This document shows, piece by piece, positions 51,386 to 63,821 of a DNA stretch of 64,000 bases; the first letter of the stretch is position 1, and every line of letters starts with the position of its first letter. Source of the DNA: Haliclystus octoradiatus (lineage: Eukaryota; Cnidaria; Staurozoa; Stauromedusae; Haliclystidae); contig CAKAJK010000007.1 of NCBI GenBank assembly GCA_916610825.1, positions 310,001-374,000 on the forward strand, read 5' to 3'. Under the pieces are notes generated by a model. It was not told the DNA's origin, did not search any database, and worked only from the letters and a program-made list of their open reading frames with translations. A program made the position numbers and the translations under genes.

Positions 51386-51539
51386 GAACATTATTCTTGT
51401 TCAGAATTTTGCACTGATTCCAAATATACTATTTGTGAAACGGTTACGCCATTATAACTCGAGAAATTCTTGTTTTAGTTTGACATACAAAACTTTGTTA
51501 AAATTCGAAATTTCAAAACTGTACATTTTAAACTTTTGA
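51386..51539 (+). repeat. H half unit 22
   Basis: Standard H form, equivalent to 48986-49139. Confidence 0.92.
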
Positions 51540-52436
51540 GAACATTATTCTTGTTCAGAATTTTGCACTGATTCCAAATATACTATTTGTGAAATGATTG
51601 ATCAACTATAACTCGAGTAATTCGTGTTTGAAGATTTCCTTTGTTTAAAGTTGAAAATTTGAAACTGTTAAATAGAGGTTTTGAATACAATATTCTTGTT
51701 CAGAATTTTTCACTGATTCCAAATATACTATTTGTGAAACGATTACGCCATTATAACTCGAGAAATTCTTGTTTTAGTTTGACGTACAAAACTTTGTTAA
51801 AATTCGAAATTTCAAAACTGTACATTTTAAACTTTTGAGAACATTATTCTTGTTCAGAATTTTGCACTGATTCCAAAAATACTATTTGTGAAATGATTGA
51901 TCAACTATAACTCGAGTAATTCGTGTTTGAAGATTTCCTTTGTTTAAAGTTGAAAATTTGAAACTGTTAAATAGAAGTTTTGAATACAATATTCTTGTTC
52001 AGAATTTTTCACTGATTCCAAATATACTTTTTGTGAAACGATTACGCCATTATAACTCGGGAAATTCTTGTTTTAGTTTGACGTACAAAACTTTGTTAAA
52101 ATTCGAAATTTCAAAACTGTGCATTTTAAACTTTTGAGAACATTATTCTTGTTCAGAATTTTGCACTGATTCCAAATATACTATTTGTGAAATGATTGAT
52201 CAACTATAACTCGAGTAATTCGTGTTTGAAGATTTCCTTTGTTTAAAGTTGAAAATTTGAAACTGTTAAATAGAAGTTTTGAATACAATATTCTTGTTCA
52301 GAATTTTTCACTGATTCCAAATATACTATTTGTGAAACGATTACGCCATTATAACTCGGGAAATTCTTGTTTTAGTTTGACGTACAAAACTTTGTTAAAA
52401 TTCGAAATTTCAAAACTGTACATTTTAAACTTTTGA

Positions 52437-52590
52437 GAACATTATTCTTGTTCAGAATTTTGCACTGATTCCAAATATACTATTTGTGAAACGGTTACGC
52501 CATTATAACTCGAGAAATTCTTGTTTTAGTTTGACATACAAAACTTTGTTAAAATTCGAAATTTCAAAACTGTACATTTTAAACTTTTGA
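52437..52590 (+). repeat. H half unit 23
   Basis: Standard H form; last unit of HOR copy 2, followed by L rather than d. Confidence 0.92.
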
Positions 52591-54683
52591 GAACATTATT
52601 CTTGTTCAGAATTTTGCACTGATTCCAAATATACTATTTGTGAAATGATTGCTCAACTATAACTCGAGTAATTCGTGTTTGAAGATTTCCTTTGTTTAAA
52701 GTTGAAAATTTGAAACTGTTAAATAGAAGTTTTGAATACAATATTCTTGTTCAGAATTTTTTACTGATTCCAAATATACTATTTGTGAAACGGTTACGCC
52801 ATTATAACTCGAGAAATTCTTGTTTTAGTTTGACATACAAAACTTTGTTAAAATTCGAAATTTCAAAACTGTACATTTTAAACTTTTGAGAACATTATTC
52901 TTGTTCAGAATTTTGCACTGATTCCAAATATACTATTTGTGAAATGATTGCTCAACTATAACTCGAGTAATTAGTGTTTGAAGATTTCCCTTGTTTAAAG
53001 TTGAAAATTTGAAACTGTTAAATAGAAGTTTTGAATACAATATTCTTGTTCAGAATTTTTCACTGATTCCAAATATACTATTTGTGAAACGATTACGCCA
53101 TTATAACTCGGGAAATTCTTGTTTTAGTTTGACGTACAAAACTTTGTTAAAATTCGAAATTTCAAAACTGTGCATTTTAAACTTTTGAGAACATTATTCT
53201 TGTTCAGAATTTTGCACTGATTCCAAATATACTATTTGTGAAATGATTGCTCAACTATAACTCGAGTAATTCGTGTTTGAAGATTTCCTTTGTTTAAAGT
53301 TGAAAATTTGAAACTGTTAAATAGAAGTTTTGAATACAATATTCTTGTTCAGAATTTTTTACTGATTCCAAATATACTATTTGTGAAACGGTTACGCCAT
53401 TATAACTCGAGAAATTCTTGTTTTAGTTTGACATACAAAACTTTGTTAAAATTCGAAATTTCAAAACTGTACATTTTAAACTTTTGAGAACATTATTCTT
53501 GTTCAGAATTTTGCACTGATTCCAAATATACTATTTGTGAAATGATTGATCAACTATAACTCGAGTAATTCGTGTTTGAAGATTTCCTTTGTTTAAAGTT
53601 GAAAATTTGAAACTGTTAAATAGAGGTTTTGAATACAATATTCTTGTTCAGAATTTTTCACTGATTCCAAATATACTATTTGTGAAACGATTACGCCATT
53701 ATAACTCGAGAAATTCTTGTTTTAGTTTGACGTACAAAACTTTGTTAAAATTCGAAATTTCAAAACTGTACATTTTAAACTTTTGAGAACATTATTCTTG
53801 TTCAGAATTTTGCACTGATTCCAAATATACTATTTGTGAAATGATTGATCAACTATAACTCGAGTAATTCGTGTTTGAAGATTTCCTTTGTTTAAAGTTG
53901 AAAATTTGAAACTGTTAAATAGAAGTTTTGAATACAATATTCTTGTTCAGAATTTTTCACTGATTCCAAATATACTATTTGTGAAACGATTACGCCATTA
54001 TAACTCGGGAAATTCTTGTTTTAGTTTGACGTACAAAACTTTGTTAAAATTCGAAATTTCAAAACTGTGCATTTTAAACTTTTGAGAACATTATTCTTGT
54101 TCAGAATTTTGCACTGATTCCAAATATACTATTTGTGAAATGATTGCTCAACTATAACTCGAGTAATTAGTGTTTGAAGATTTCCCTTGTTTAAAGTTGA
54201 AAATTTGAAACTGTTAAATAGAAGTTTTGAATACAATATTCTTGTTCAGAATTTTTCACTGATTCCAAATATACTATTTGTGAAACGATTACGCCATTAT
54301 AACTCGGGAAATTCTTGTTTTAGTTTGACGTACAAAACTTTGTTAAAATTCGAAATTTCAAAACTGTGCATTTTAAACTTTTGAGAACATTATTCTTGTT
54401 CAGAATTTTGCACTGATTCCAAATATACTATTTGTGAAATGATTGATCAACTATAACTCGAGTAATTCGTGTTTGAAGATTTCCTTTGTTTAAAGTTGAA
54501 AATTTGAAACTGTTAAATAGAAGTTTTGAATACAATATTCTTGTTCAGAATTTTTCACTGATTCCAAATATACTATTTGTGAAACGATTACGCCATTATA
54601 ACTCGGGAAATTCTTGTTTTAGTTTGACGTACAAAACTTTGTTAAAATTCGAAATTTCAAAACTGTACATTTTAAACTTTTGA
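52591..54683 (+). repeat. Seven mixed monomers L-2'-L-5-2'-2'-7
   Basis: Units at 52591, 52890, 53189, 53488, 53787, 54086 and 54385. No exact higher-order copy was recognised; parts resemble 44348-45543 (L-5-2'-2'). Confidence 0.88.
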
Positions 54684-54837
54684 GAACATTATTCTTGTTC
54701 AGAATTTTGCACTGATTCCAAATATACTATTTGTGAAACGGTTACGCCATTATAACTCGAGAAATTCTTGTTTTAGTTTGACATACAAAACTTTGTTAAA
54801 ATTCGAAATTTCAAAACTGTACATTTTAAACTTTTGA
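54684..54837 (+). repeat. H half unit 24
   Basis: Standard H form between type 7 and L. Confidence 0.92.
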
Positions 54838-55435
54838 GAACATTATTCTTGTTCAGAATTTTGCACTGATTCCAAATATACTATTTGTGAAATGATTGCT
54901 CAACTATAACTCGAGTAATTCGTGTTTGAAGATTTCCTTTGTTTAAAGTTGAAAATTTGAAACTGTTAAATAGAAGTTTTGAATACAATATTCTTGTTCA
55001 GAATTTTTTACTGATTCCAAATATACTATTTGTGAAACGGTTACGCCATTATAACTCGAGAAATTCTTGTTTTAGTTTGACGTACAAAACTTTGTTAAAA
55101 TTCGAAATTTCAAAACTGTACATTTTAAACTTTTGAGAACATTATTCTTGTTCAGAATTTTGCACTGATTCCAAATATACTATTTGTGAAATGATTGATC
55201 AACTATAACTCGAGTAATTCGTGTTTGAAGATTTCCTTTGTTTAAAGTTGAAAATTTGAAACTGTTAAATAGAAGTTTTGAATACAATATTCTTGTTCAG
55301 AATTTTTCACTGATTCCAAATATACTATTTGTGAAACGATTACGCCATTATAACTCGGGAAATTCTTGTTTTAGTTTGACGTACAAAACTTTGTTAAAAT
55401 TCGAAATTTCAAAACTGTACATTTTAAACTTTTGA
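54838..55435 (+). repeat. Monomers L (gacgtac) and 7
   Basis: Units at 54838 and 55137. The L here has gacgtac instead of gacatac, a reversion or conversion seen in no other L noted. Confidence 0.9.
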
Positions 55436-55589
55436 GAACATTATTCTTGTTCAGAATTTTTCACTGATTCCAAATATACTATTTGTGAAACGGTTACGCC
55501 ATTATAACTCGAGAAATTCTTGTTTTAGTTTGACATACAAAACTTTGTTAAAATTCGAAATTTCAAAACTGTACATTTTAAACTTTTGA
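55436..55589 (+). repeat. H half unit 25, with the B-type tttttcactg
   Basis: The only H unit with tttttcactg in place of ttttgcactg, so its A-like start is shorter, or it has been converted or mutated at that base. Confidence 0.92.
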
Positions 55590-57981
55590 GAACATTATTC
55601 TTGTTCAGAATTTTGCACTGATTCCAAATATACTATTTGTGAAATGATTGCTCAACTATAACTCGAGTAATTCGTGTTTGAAGATTTCCTTTGTTTAAAG
55701 TTGAAAATTTGAAACTGTTAAATAGAAGTTTTGAATACAATATTCTTGTTCAGAATTTTTTACTGATTCCAAATATACTATTTGTGAAACGGTTACGCCA
55801 TTATAACTCGAGAAATTCTTGTTTTAGTTTGACTTACAAAACTTTGTTAAAATTCGAAATTTCAAAACTGTACATTTTAAACTTTTGAGAACATTATTCT
55901 TGTTCAGAATTTTGCACTGATTCCAAATATACTATTTGTGAAATGATTGATCAACTATAACTCGAGTAATTCGTGTTTGAAGATTTCCTTTGTTTAAAGT
56001 TGAAAATTTGAAACTGTTAAATAGAAGTTTTGAATACAATATTCTTGTTCAGAATTTTTCACTGATTCCAAATATACTATTTGTGAAACGATTACGCCAT
56101 TATAACTCGGGAAATTCTTGTTTTAGTTTGACGTACAAAACTTTGTTAAAATTCGAAATTTCAAAACTGTGCATTTTAAACTTTTGAGAACATTATTCTT
56201 GTTCAGAATTTTGCACTGATTCCAAATATACTATTTGTGAAATGATTGCTCAACTATAACTCGAGTAATTAGTGTTTGAAGATTTCCCTTGTTTAAAGTT
56301 GAAAATTTGAAACTGTTAAATAGAAGTTTTGAATACAATATTCTTGTTCAGAATTTTTCACTGATTCCAAATATACTATTTGTGAAACGATTAAGCCATT
56401 ATAACTCGGGAAATTCTTGTTTTAGTTTGACGTACAAAACTTTGTTAAAATTCGAAAATTCAAAACTGTACATTTTTAACTTTTGAGAACATTATTCTTG
56501 TTCAAAATTTTGCACTGATTCCAAATATACTATTTGTGAAATGATTGCTCAGCTATAACTCGAGTAATTCGTGTTTGAAGATTTCCTTTGTTTAAAGTTG
56601 AAAATTTGAAACTGTTAAATAGAGGTTTTGAATACAATATTCTTGTTCAGAATTTTTCACTGATTCCAAATATACTATTTGTGAAACGATTACGCCATTA
56701 TAACTCGAGAAATTCTTGTTTTAGTTTGACGTACAAAACTTTGTTAAAATTCGAAATTTCAAAACTGTGCATTTTAAACTTTTGAGAACATTATTCTTGT
56801 TCAGAATTTTGCACTGATTCCAAATATACTATTTGTGAAATGATTGCTCAACTATAACTCGAGTAATTAGTGTTTGAAGATTTCCCTTGTTTAAAGTTGA
56901 AAATTTGAAACTGTTAAATAGAAGTTTTGAATACAATATTCTTGTTCAGAATTTTTCACTGATTCCAAATATACTATTTGTGAAACGATTAAGCCATTAT
57001 AACTCGGGAAATTCTTGTTTTAGTTTGACGTACAAAACTTTGTTAAAATTCGAAAATTCAAAACTGTACATTTTTAACTTTTGAGAACATTATTCTTGTT
57101 CAAAATTTTGCACTGATTCCAAATATACTATTTGTGAAATGATTGCTCAGCTATAACTCGAGTAATTCGTGTTTGAAGATTTCCTTTGTTTAAAGTTGAA
57201 AATTTGAAACTGTTAAATAGAGGTTTTGAATTCATTATTCTTGTTCAGAATTTTTCACTGATTCCAAATATACTATTTGTGAAACGATTACGCCATTATA
57301 ACTCGAGAAATTCTTGTTTTAGTTTGACGTACAAAACTTTGTTAAAATTCGAAATTTCAAAACTGTACATTTTAAACTTTTGAGAACATTATTCTTGTTC
57401 AGAATTTTGCACTGATTCCAAATATACTATTTGTGAAATGATTGATCAATTATAACTCGAGTAATTCGTGTTTGAAGATTTCCTTTGTTTAAAGTTGAAA
57501 ATTTGAAACTGTTAAATAGAAGTTTTGAATACAATATTCTTGTTCAGAATTTTTTACTGATTCCAAATATACTATTTGTGAAACGGTTACGCCATTATAA
57601 CTCGAGAAATTCTTGTTTTAGTTTGACATACAAAACTTTGTTAAAATTCGAAATTTCAAAACTGTACATTTTAAACTTTTGAGAACATTATTCTTGTTCA
57701 GAATTTTGCACTGATTCCAAATATACTATTTGTGAAATGATTGATCAACTATAACTCGAGTAATTCGTGTTTGAAGATTTCCTTTGTTTAAAGTTGAAAA
57801 TTTGAAACTGTTAAATAGAGGTTTTGAATACAATATTCTTGTTCAGAATTTTTCACTGATTCCAAATATACTATTTGTGAAACGATTACGCCGTTATAAC
57901 TCGAGAAATTCTTGTTTTAGTTTGACGTACAAAACTTTGTTAAAATTCGAAATTTCAAAACTGTACATTTTAAACTTTTGA
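55590..57981 (+). repeat. Eight mixed monomers L-2'-3-5-3-5-L-5
   Basis: Units at 55590 (L with gacttac), 55889, 56188, 56487 (type-5 front, gtgcatttt end), 56786, 57085 (with gaattcattatt), 57384 (L) and 57683 (type 5 with gccgttataac). Several members are hybrids or carry private changes, so this is one of the less homogenised stretches. Confidence 0.88.
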
Positions 57982-59177
57982 GAACATTATTCTTGTTCAG
58001 AATTTTGCACTGATTCCAAATATACTATTTGTGAAATGATTGATCAACTATAACTCGAGTAATTCGTGTTTGAAGATTTCCTTTGTTTAAAGTTGAAAAT
58101 TTGAAACTGTTAAATAGAAGTTTTGAATACAATATTCTTGTTCAGAATTTTTCACTGATTCCAAATATACTATTTGTGAAACGATTACGCCATTATAACT
58201 CGGGAAATTCTTGTTTTAGTTTGACGTACAAAACTTTGTTAAAATTCGAAATTTCAAAACTGTGCATTTTAAACTTTTGAGAACATTATTCTTGTTCAGA
58301 ATTTTGCACTGATTCCAAATATACTATTTGTGAAATGATTGCTCAACTATAACTCGAGTAATTAGTGTTTGAAGATTTCCCTTGTTTAAAGTTGAAAATT
58401 TGAAACTGTTAAATAGAAGTTTTGAATACAATATTCTTGTTCAGAATTTTTCACTGATTCCAAATATACTATTTGTGAAACGATTAAGCCATTATAACTC
58501 GGGAAATTCTTGTTTTAGTTTGACGTACAAAACTTTGTTAAAATTCGAAAATTCAAAACTGTACATTTTTAACTTTTGAGAACATTATTCTTGTTCAAAA
58601 TTTTGCACTGATTCCAAATATACTATTTGTGAAATGATTGCTCTGCTATAACTCGAGTAATTCGTGTTTGAAGATTTCCTTTGTTTAAAGTTGAAAATTT
58701 GAAACTGTTAAATAGAGGTTTTGAATACAATATTCTTGTTCAGAATTTTTCACTGATTCCAAATATACTATTTGTGAAACGATTACGCCATTATAACTCG
58801 AGAAATTCTTGTTTTAGTTTGACGTACAAAACTTTGTTAAAATTCGAAATTTCAAAACTGTACATTTTAAACTTTTGAGAACATTATTCTTGTTCAGAAT
58901 TTTGCACTGATTCCAAATATACTATTTGTGAAATGATTGATCAACTATAACTCGAGTAATTCGTGTTTGAAGATTTCCTTTGTTTAAAGTTGAAAATTTG
59001 AAACTGTTAAATAGAAGTTTTGAATACAATATTCTTGTTCAGAATTTTTCACTGATTCCAAATATACTATTTGTGAAACGATTACGCCATTATAACTCGG
59101 GAAATTCTTGTTTTAGTTTGACGTACAAAACTTTGTTAAAATTCGAAATTTCAAAACTGTACATTTTAAACTTTTGA

Positions 59178-59331
59178 GAACATTATTCTTGTTCAGAATT
59201 TTGCACTGATTCCAAATATACTATTTGTGAAACGGTTACGCCATTATAACTCGAGAAATTCTTGTTTTAGTTTGACATACAAAACTTTGTTAAAATTCGA
59301 AATTTCAAAACTGTACATTTTAAACTTTTGA
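59178..59331 (+). repeat. H half unit 26
   Basis: Standard H form between type 7 and d. Confidence 0.92.
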
Positions 59332-59629
59332 GAACATTATTCTTGTTCAGAATTTTGCACTGATTCCAAATATACTATTTGTGAAATGATTGCTCAACTA
59401 TAACTCGAGTAATTCGTGTTTGAAGATTTCCCTTGTTTAAAGTTGAAAATTTGAAACTGTTAATAGAAGTTTTGAATACAATATTCTTGTTCAGAATTTT
59501 TCACTGATTCCAAATATACTATTTGTGAAACGATTACGCCATTATAACTCGAGAAATTCTTGTTTTAGTTTGACATACAAAACTTTGTTAAAATTCGAAA
59601 TTTCAAAACTGTACATTTTAAACTTTTGA
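59332..59629 (+). repeat. d monomer (298 bp)
   Basis: One A lost in the A half; it follows H and precedes type 8. Confidence 0.92.
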
Positions 59630-60227
59630 GAACATTATTCTTGTTCAGAATTTTGCACTGATTCCAAATATACTATTTGTGAAATGATTGCTCAACTATA
59701 ACTCGAGTAATTAGTGTTTGAAGATTTCCCTTGTTTAAAGTTGAAAATTTGAAACTGTTAAATAGAAGTTTTGAATACAATATTCTTGTTCAGAATTTTT
59801 CACTGATTCCAAATATACTATTTGTGAAACGATTAAGCCATTATAACTCGGGAAATTCTTGTTTTAGTTTGACGTACAAAACTTTGTTAAAATTCGAAAT
59901 TTCAAAACTGTACATTTTTAACTTTTGAGAACATTATTCTTGTTCAAAATTTTGCACTGATTCCAAATATACTATTTGTGAAATGATTGCTCAGCTATAA
60001 CTCGAGTAATTCGTGTTTGAAGATTTCCTTTGTTTAAAGTTGAAAATTTGAAACTGTTAAATAGAGGTTTTGAATACAATATTCTTGTTCAGAATTTTTC
60101 ACTGATTCCAAATATACTATTTGTGAAACGATTACGCCATTATAACTCGAGAAATTCTTGTTTTAGTTTGACGTACAAAACTTTGTTAAAATTCGAAATT
60201 TCAAAACTGTACATTTTAAACTTTTGA

Positions 60228-60525
60228 GAACATTATTCTTGTTCAGAATTTTGCACTGATTCCAAATATACTATTTGTGAAATGATTGATCAACTATAAC
60301 TCGAGTAATTCGTGTTTGAAGATTTCCTTTGTTAAAGTTGAAAATTTGAAACTGTTAAATAGAAGTTTTGAATACAATATTCTTGTTCAGAATTTTTCAC
60401 TGATTCCAAATATACTATTTGTGAAACGATTACGCCATTATAACTCGGGAAATTCTTGTTTTAGTTTGACGTACAAAACTTTGTTAAAATTCGAAATTTC
60501 AAAACTGTGCATTTTAAACTTTTGA
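60228..60525 (+). repeat. Type-2' monomer with a private one-base deletion
   Basis: Has ctttgttaaag for ctttgtttaaag in the A half (near 60329-60334). It is the only copy of this deletion seen, so it probably arose after the last amplification. Confidence 0.93.
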
Positions 60526-61422
60526 GAACATTATTCTTGTTCAGAATTTTGCACTGATTCCAAATATACTATTTGTGAAATGATTGCTCAACTATAACTC
60601 GAGTAATTAGTGTTTGAAGATTTCCCTTGTTTAAAGTTGAAAATTTGAAACTGTTAAATAGAAGTTTTGAATACAATATTCTTGTTCAGAATTTTTCACT
60701 GATTCCAAATATACTATTTGTGAAACGATTAAGCCATTATAACTCGGGAAATTCTTGTTTTAGTTTGACGTACAAAACTTTGTTAAAATTCGAAAATTCA
60801 AAACTGTACATTTTTAACTTTTGAGAACATTATTCTTGTTCAAAATTTTGCACTGATTCCAAATATACTATTTGTGAAATGATTGCTCAGCTATAACTCG
60901 AGTAATTCGTGTTTGAAGATTTCCTTTGTTTAAAGTTGAAAATTTGAAACTGTTAAATAGAGGTTTTGAATACAATATTCTTGTTCAGAATTTTTCACTG
61001 ATTCCAAATATACTATTTGTGAAACGATTACGCCATTATAACTCGAGAAATTCTTGTTTTAGTTTGACGTACAAAACTTTGTTAAAATTCGAAATTTCAA
61101 AACTGTACATTTTAAACTTTTGAGAACATTATTCTTGTTCAGAATTTTGCACTGATTCCAAATATACTATTTGTGAAATGATTGATCAACTATAACTCGA
61201 GTAATTCGTGTTTGAAGATTTCCTTTGTTTAAAGTTGAAAATTTGAAACTGTTAAATAGAAGTTTTGAATACAATATTCTTGTTCAGAATTTTTCACTGA
61301 TTCCAAATATACTATTTGTGAAACGATTACGCCATTATAACTCGGGAAATTCTTGTTTTAGTTTGACGTACAAAACTTTGTTAAAATTCGAAATTTCAAA
61401 ACTGTACATTTTAAACTTTTGA

Positions 61423-61576
61423 GAACATTATTCTTGTTCAGAATTTTGCACTGATTCCAAATATACTATTTGTGAAACGGTTACGCCATTATAACTCGAG
61501 AAATTCTTGTTTTAGTTTGACATACAAAACTTTGTTAAAATTCGAAATTTCAAAACTGTACATTTTAAACTTTTGA
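61423..61576 (+). repeat. H half unit 27
   Basis: Standard H form, equivalent to 59178-59331 in the preceding HOR copy. Confidence 0.92.
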
Positions 61577-61874
61577 GAACATTATTCTTGTTCAGAATTT
61601 TGCACTGATTCCAAATATACTATTTGTGAAATGATTGCTCAACTATAACTCGAGTAATTCGTGTTTGAAGATTTCCCTTGTTTAAAGTTGAAAATTTGAA
61701 ACTGTTAATAGAAGTTTTGAATACAATATTCTTGTTCAGAATTTTTCACTGATTCCAAATATACTATTTGTGAAACGATTACGCCATTATAACTCGAGAA
61801 ATTCTTGTTTTAGTTTGACATACAAAACTTTGTTAAAATTCGAAATTTCAAAACTGTACATTTTAAACTTTTGA
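61577..61874 (+). repeat. d monomer (298 bp)
   Basis: First unit of the 1,349-bp module 61577-62925 (d-8-5-7-H). Confidence 0.92.
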
Positions 61875-62771
61875 GAACATTATTCTTGTTCAGAATTTTG
61901 CACTGATTCCAAATATACTATTTGTGAAATGATTGCTCAACTATAACTCGAGTAATTAGTGTTTGAAGATTTCCCTTGTTTAAAGTTGAAAATTTGAAAC
62001 TGTTAAATAGAAGTTTTGAATACAATATTCTTGTTCAGAATTTTTCACTGATTCCAAATATACTATTTGTGAAACGATTAAGCCATTATAACTCGGGAAA
62101 TTCTTGTTTTAGTTTGACGTACAAAACTTTGTTAAAATTCGAAATTTCAAAACTGTACATTTTTAACTTTTGAGAACATTATTCTTGTTCAAAATTTTGC
62201 ACTGATTCCAAATATACTATTTGTGAAATGATTGCTCAGCTATAACTCGAGTAATTCGTGTTTGAAGATTTCCTTTGTTTAAAGTTGAAAATTTGAAACT
62301 GTTAAATAGAGGTTTTGAATACAATATTCTTGTTCAGAATTTTTCACTGATTCCAAATATACTATTTGTGAAACGATTACGCCATTATAACTCGAGAAAT
62401 TCTTGTTTTAGTTTGACGTACAAAACTTTGTTAAAATTCGAAATTTCAAAACTGTACATTTTAAACTTTTGAGAACATTATTCTTGTTCAGAATTTTGCA
62501 CTGATTCCAAATATACTATTTGTGAAATGATTGATCAACTATAACTCGAGTAATTCGTGTTTGAAGATTTCCTTTGTTTAAAGTTGAAAATTTGAAACTG
62601 TTAAATAGAAGTTTTGAATACAATATTCTTGTTCAGAATTTTTCACTGATTCCAAATATACTATTTGTGAAACGATTACGCCATTATAACTCGGGAAATT
62701 CTTGTTTTAGTTTGACGTACAAAACTTTGTTAAAATTCGAAATTTCAAAACTGTACATTTTAAACTTTTGA

Positions 62772-62925
62772 GAACATTATTCTTGTTCAGAATTTTGCAC
62801 TGATTCCAAATATACTATTTGTGAAACGGTTACGCCATTATAACTCGAGAAATTCTTGTTTTAGTTTGACATACAAAACTTTGTTAAAATTCGAAATTTC
62901 AAAACTGTACATTTTAAACTTTTGA
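62772..62925 (+). repeat. H half unit 28
   Basis: Last H unit in the window, standard form. Confidence 0.92.
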
Positions 62926-63223
62926 GAACATTATTCTTGTTCAGAATTTTGCACTGATTCCAAATATACTATTTGTGAAATGATTGCTCAACTATAACTC
63001 GAGTAATTCGTGTTTGAAGATTTCCCTTGTTTAAAGTTGAAAATTTGAAACTGTTAATAGAAGTTTTGAATACAATATTCTTGTTCAGAATTTTTCACTG
63101 ATTCCAAATATACTATTTGTGAAACGATTACGCCATTATAACTCGAGAAATTCTTGTTTTAGTTTGACATACAAAACTTTGTTAAAATTCGAAATTTCAA
63201 AACTGTACATTTTAAACTTTTGA
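62926..63223 (+). repeat. d monomer (298 bp), last copy
   Basis: Eighth and last copy of the A-half A deletion. Confidence 0.92.
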
Positions 63224-63821
63224 GAACATTATTCTTGTTCAGAATTTTGCACTGATTCCAAATATACTATTTGTGAAATGATTGCTCAACTATAACTCGA
63301 GTAATTAGTGTTTGAAGATTTCCCTTGTTTAAAGTTGAAAATTTGAAACTGTTAAATAGAAGTTTTGAATACAATATTCTTGTTCAGAATTTTTCACTGA
63401 TTCCAAATATACTATTTGTGAAACGATTAAGCCATTATAACTCGGGAAATTCTTGTTTTAGTTTGACGTACAAAACTTTGTTAAAATTCGAAATTTCAAA
63501 ACTGTACATTTTTAACTTTTGAGAACATTATTCTTGTTCAAAATTTTGCACTGATTCCAAATATACTATTTGTGAAATGATTGCTCAGCTATAACTCGAG
63601 TAATTCGTGTTTGAAGATTTCCTTTGTTTAAAGTTGAAAATTTGAAACTGTTAAATAGAGGTTTTGAATACAATATTCTTGTTCAGAATTTTTCACTGAT
63701 TCCAAATATACTATTTGTGAAACGATTACGCCATTATAACTCGAGAAATTCTTGTTTTAGTTTGACGTACAAAACTTTGTTAAAATTCGAAATTTCAAAA
63801 CTGTACATTTTAAACTTTTGA

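Larger units (their letters stand above)
50191..52590 (+). repeat. 2,400-bp HOR copy 2
   Basis: Units at 50191, 50489, 50788, 51087, H 51386, 51540, 51839, 52138 and H 52437. The only difference from copy 1 noticed by eye is gattcaaaatat near 51122 (C to A), so the copies appear very young. Confidence 0.93.
57982..60227 (+). repeat. 2,246-bp HOR (2'-3-5-7-H-d-8-5), copy 1
   Basis: Units at 57982, 58281, 58580 (private gctctgct near 58644), 58879, H 59178, 59332, 59630 and 59929. The same order follows at 60228. Confidence 0.92.
60228..62472 (+). repeat. 2,245-bp HOR (2'-3-5-7-H-d-8-5), copy 2
   Basis: Units at 60228 (298 bp), 60526, 60825, 61124, H 61423, 61577, 61875 and 62174. It is one base shorter than copy 1 because of a private deletion in its first monomer. 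Confidence 0.92.
62473..63821 (+). repeat. 1,349-bp block 7-H-d-8-5 at the right end
   Basis: Units at 62473 (7), H 62772, 62926 (d), 63224 (8) and 63523 (5). They repeat 61124-62472, so the array leaves the window inside a 1,349-bp periodicity. Confidence 0.92.

Noticed and set aside
60286..60525. 79-codon frame with a different start
   Set aside because: It is created by the private one-base deletion near 60330, which joins an A-half frame to the B-half frame. It starts at TTG and is a chance product in satellite DNA.
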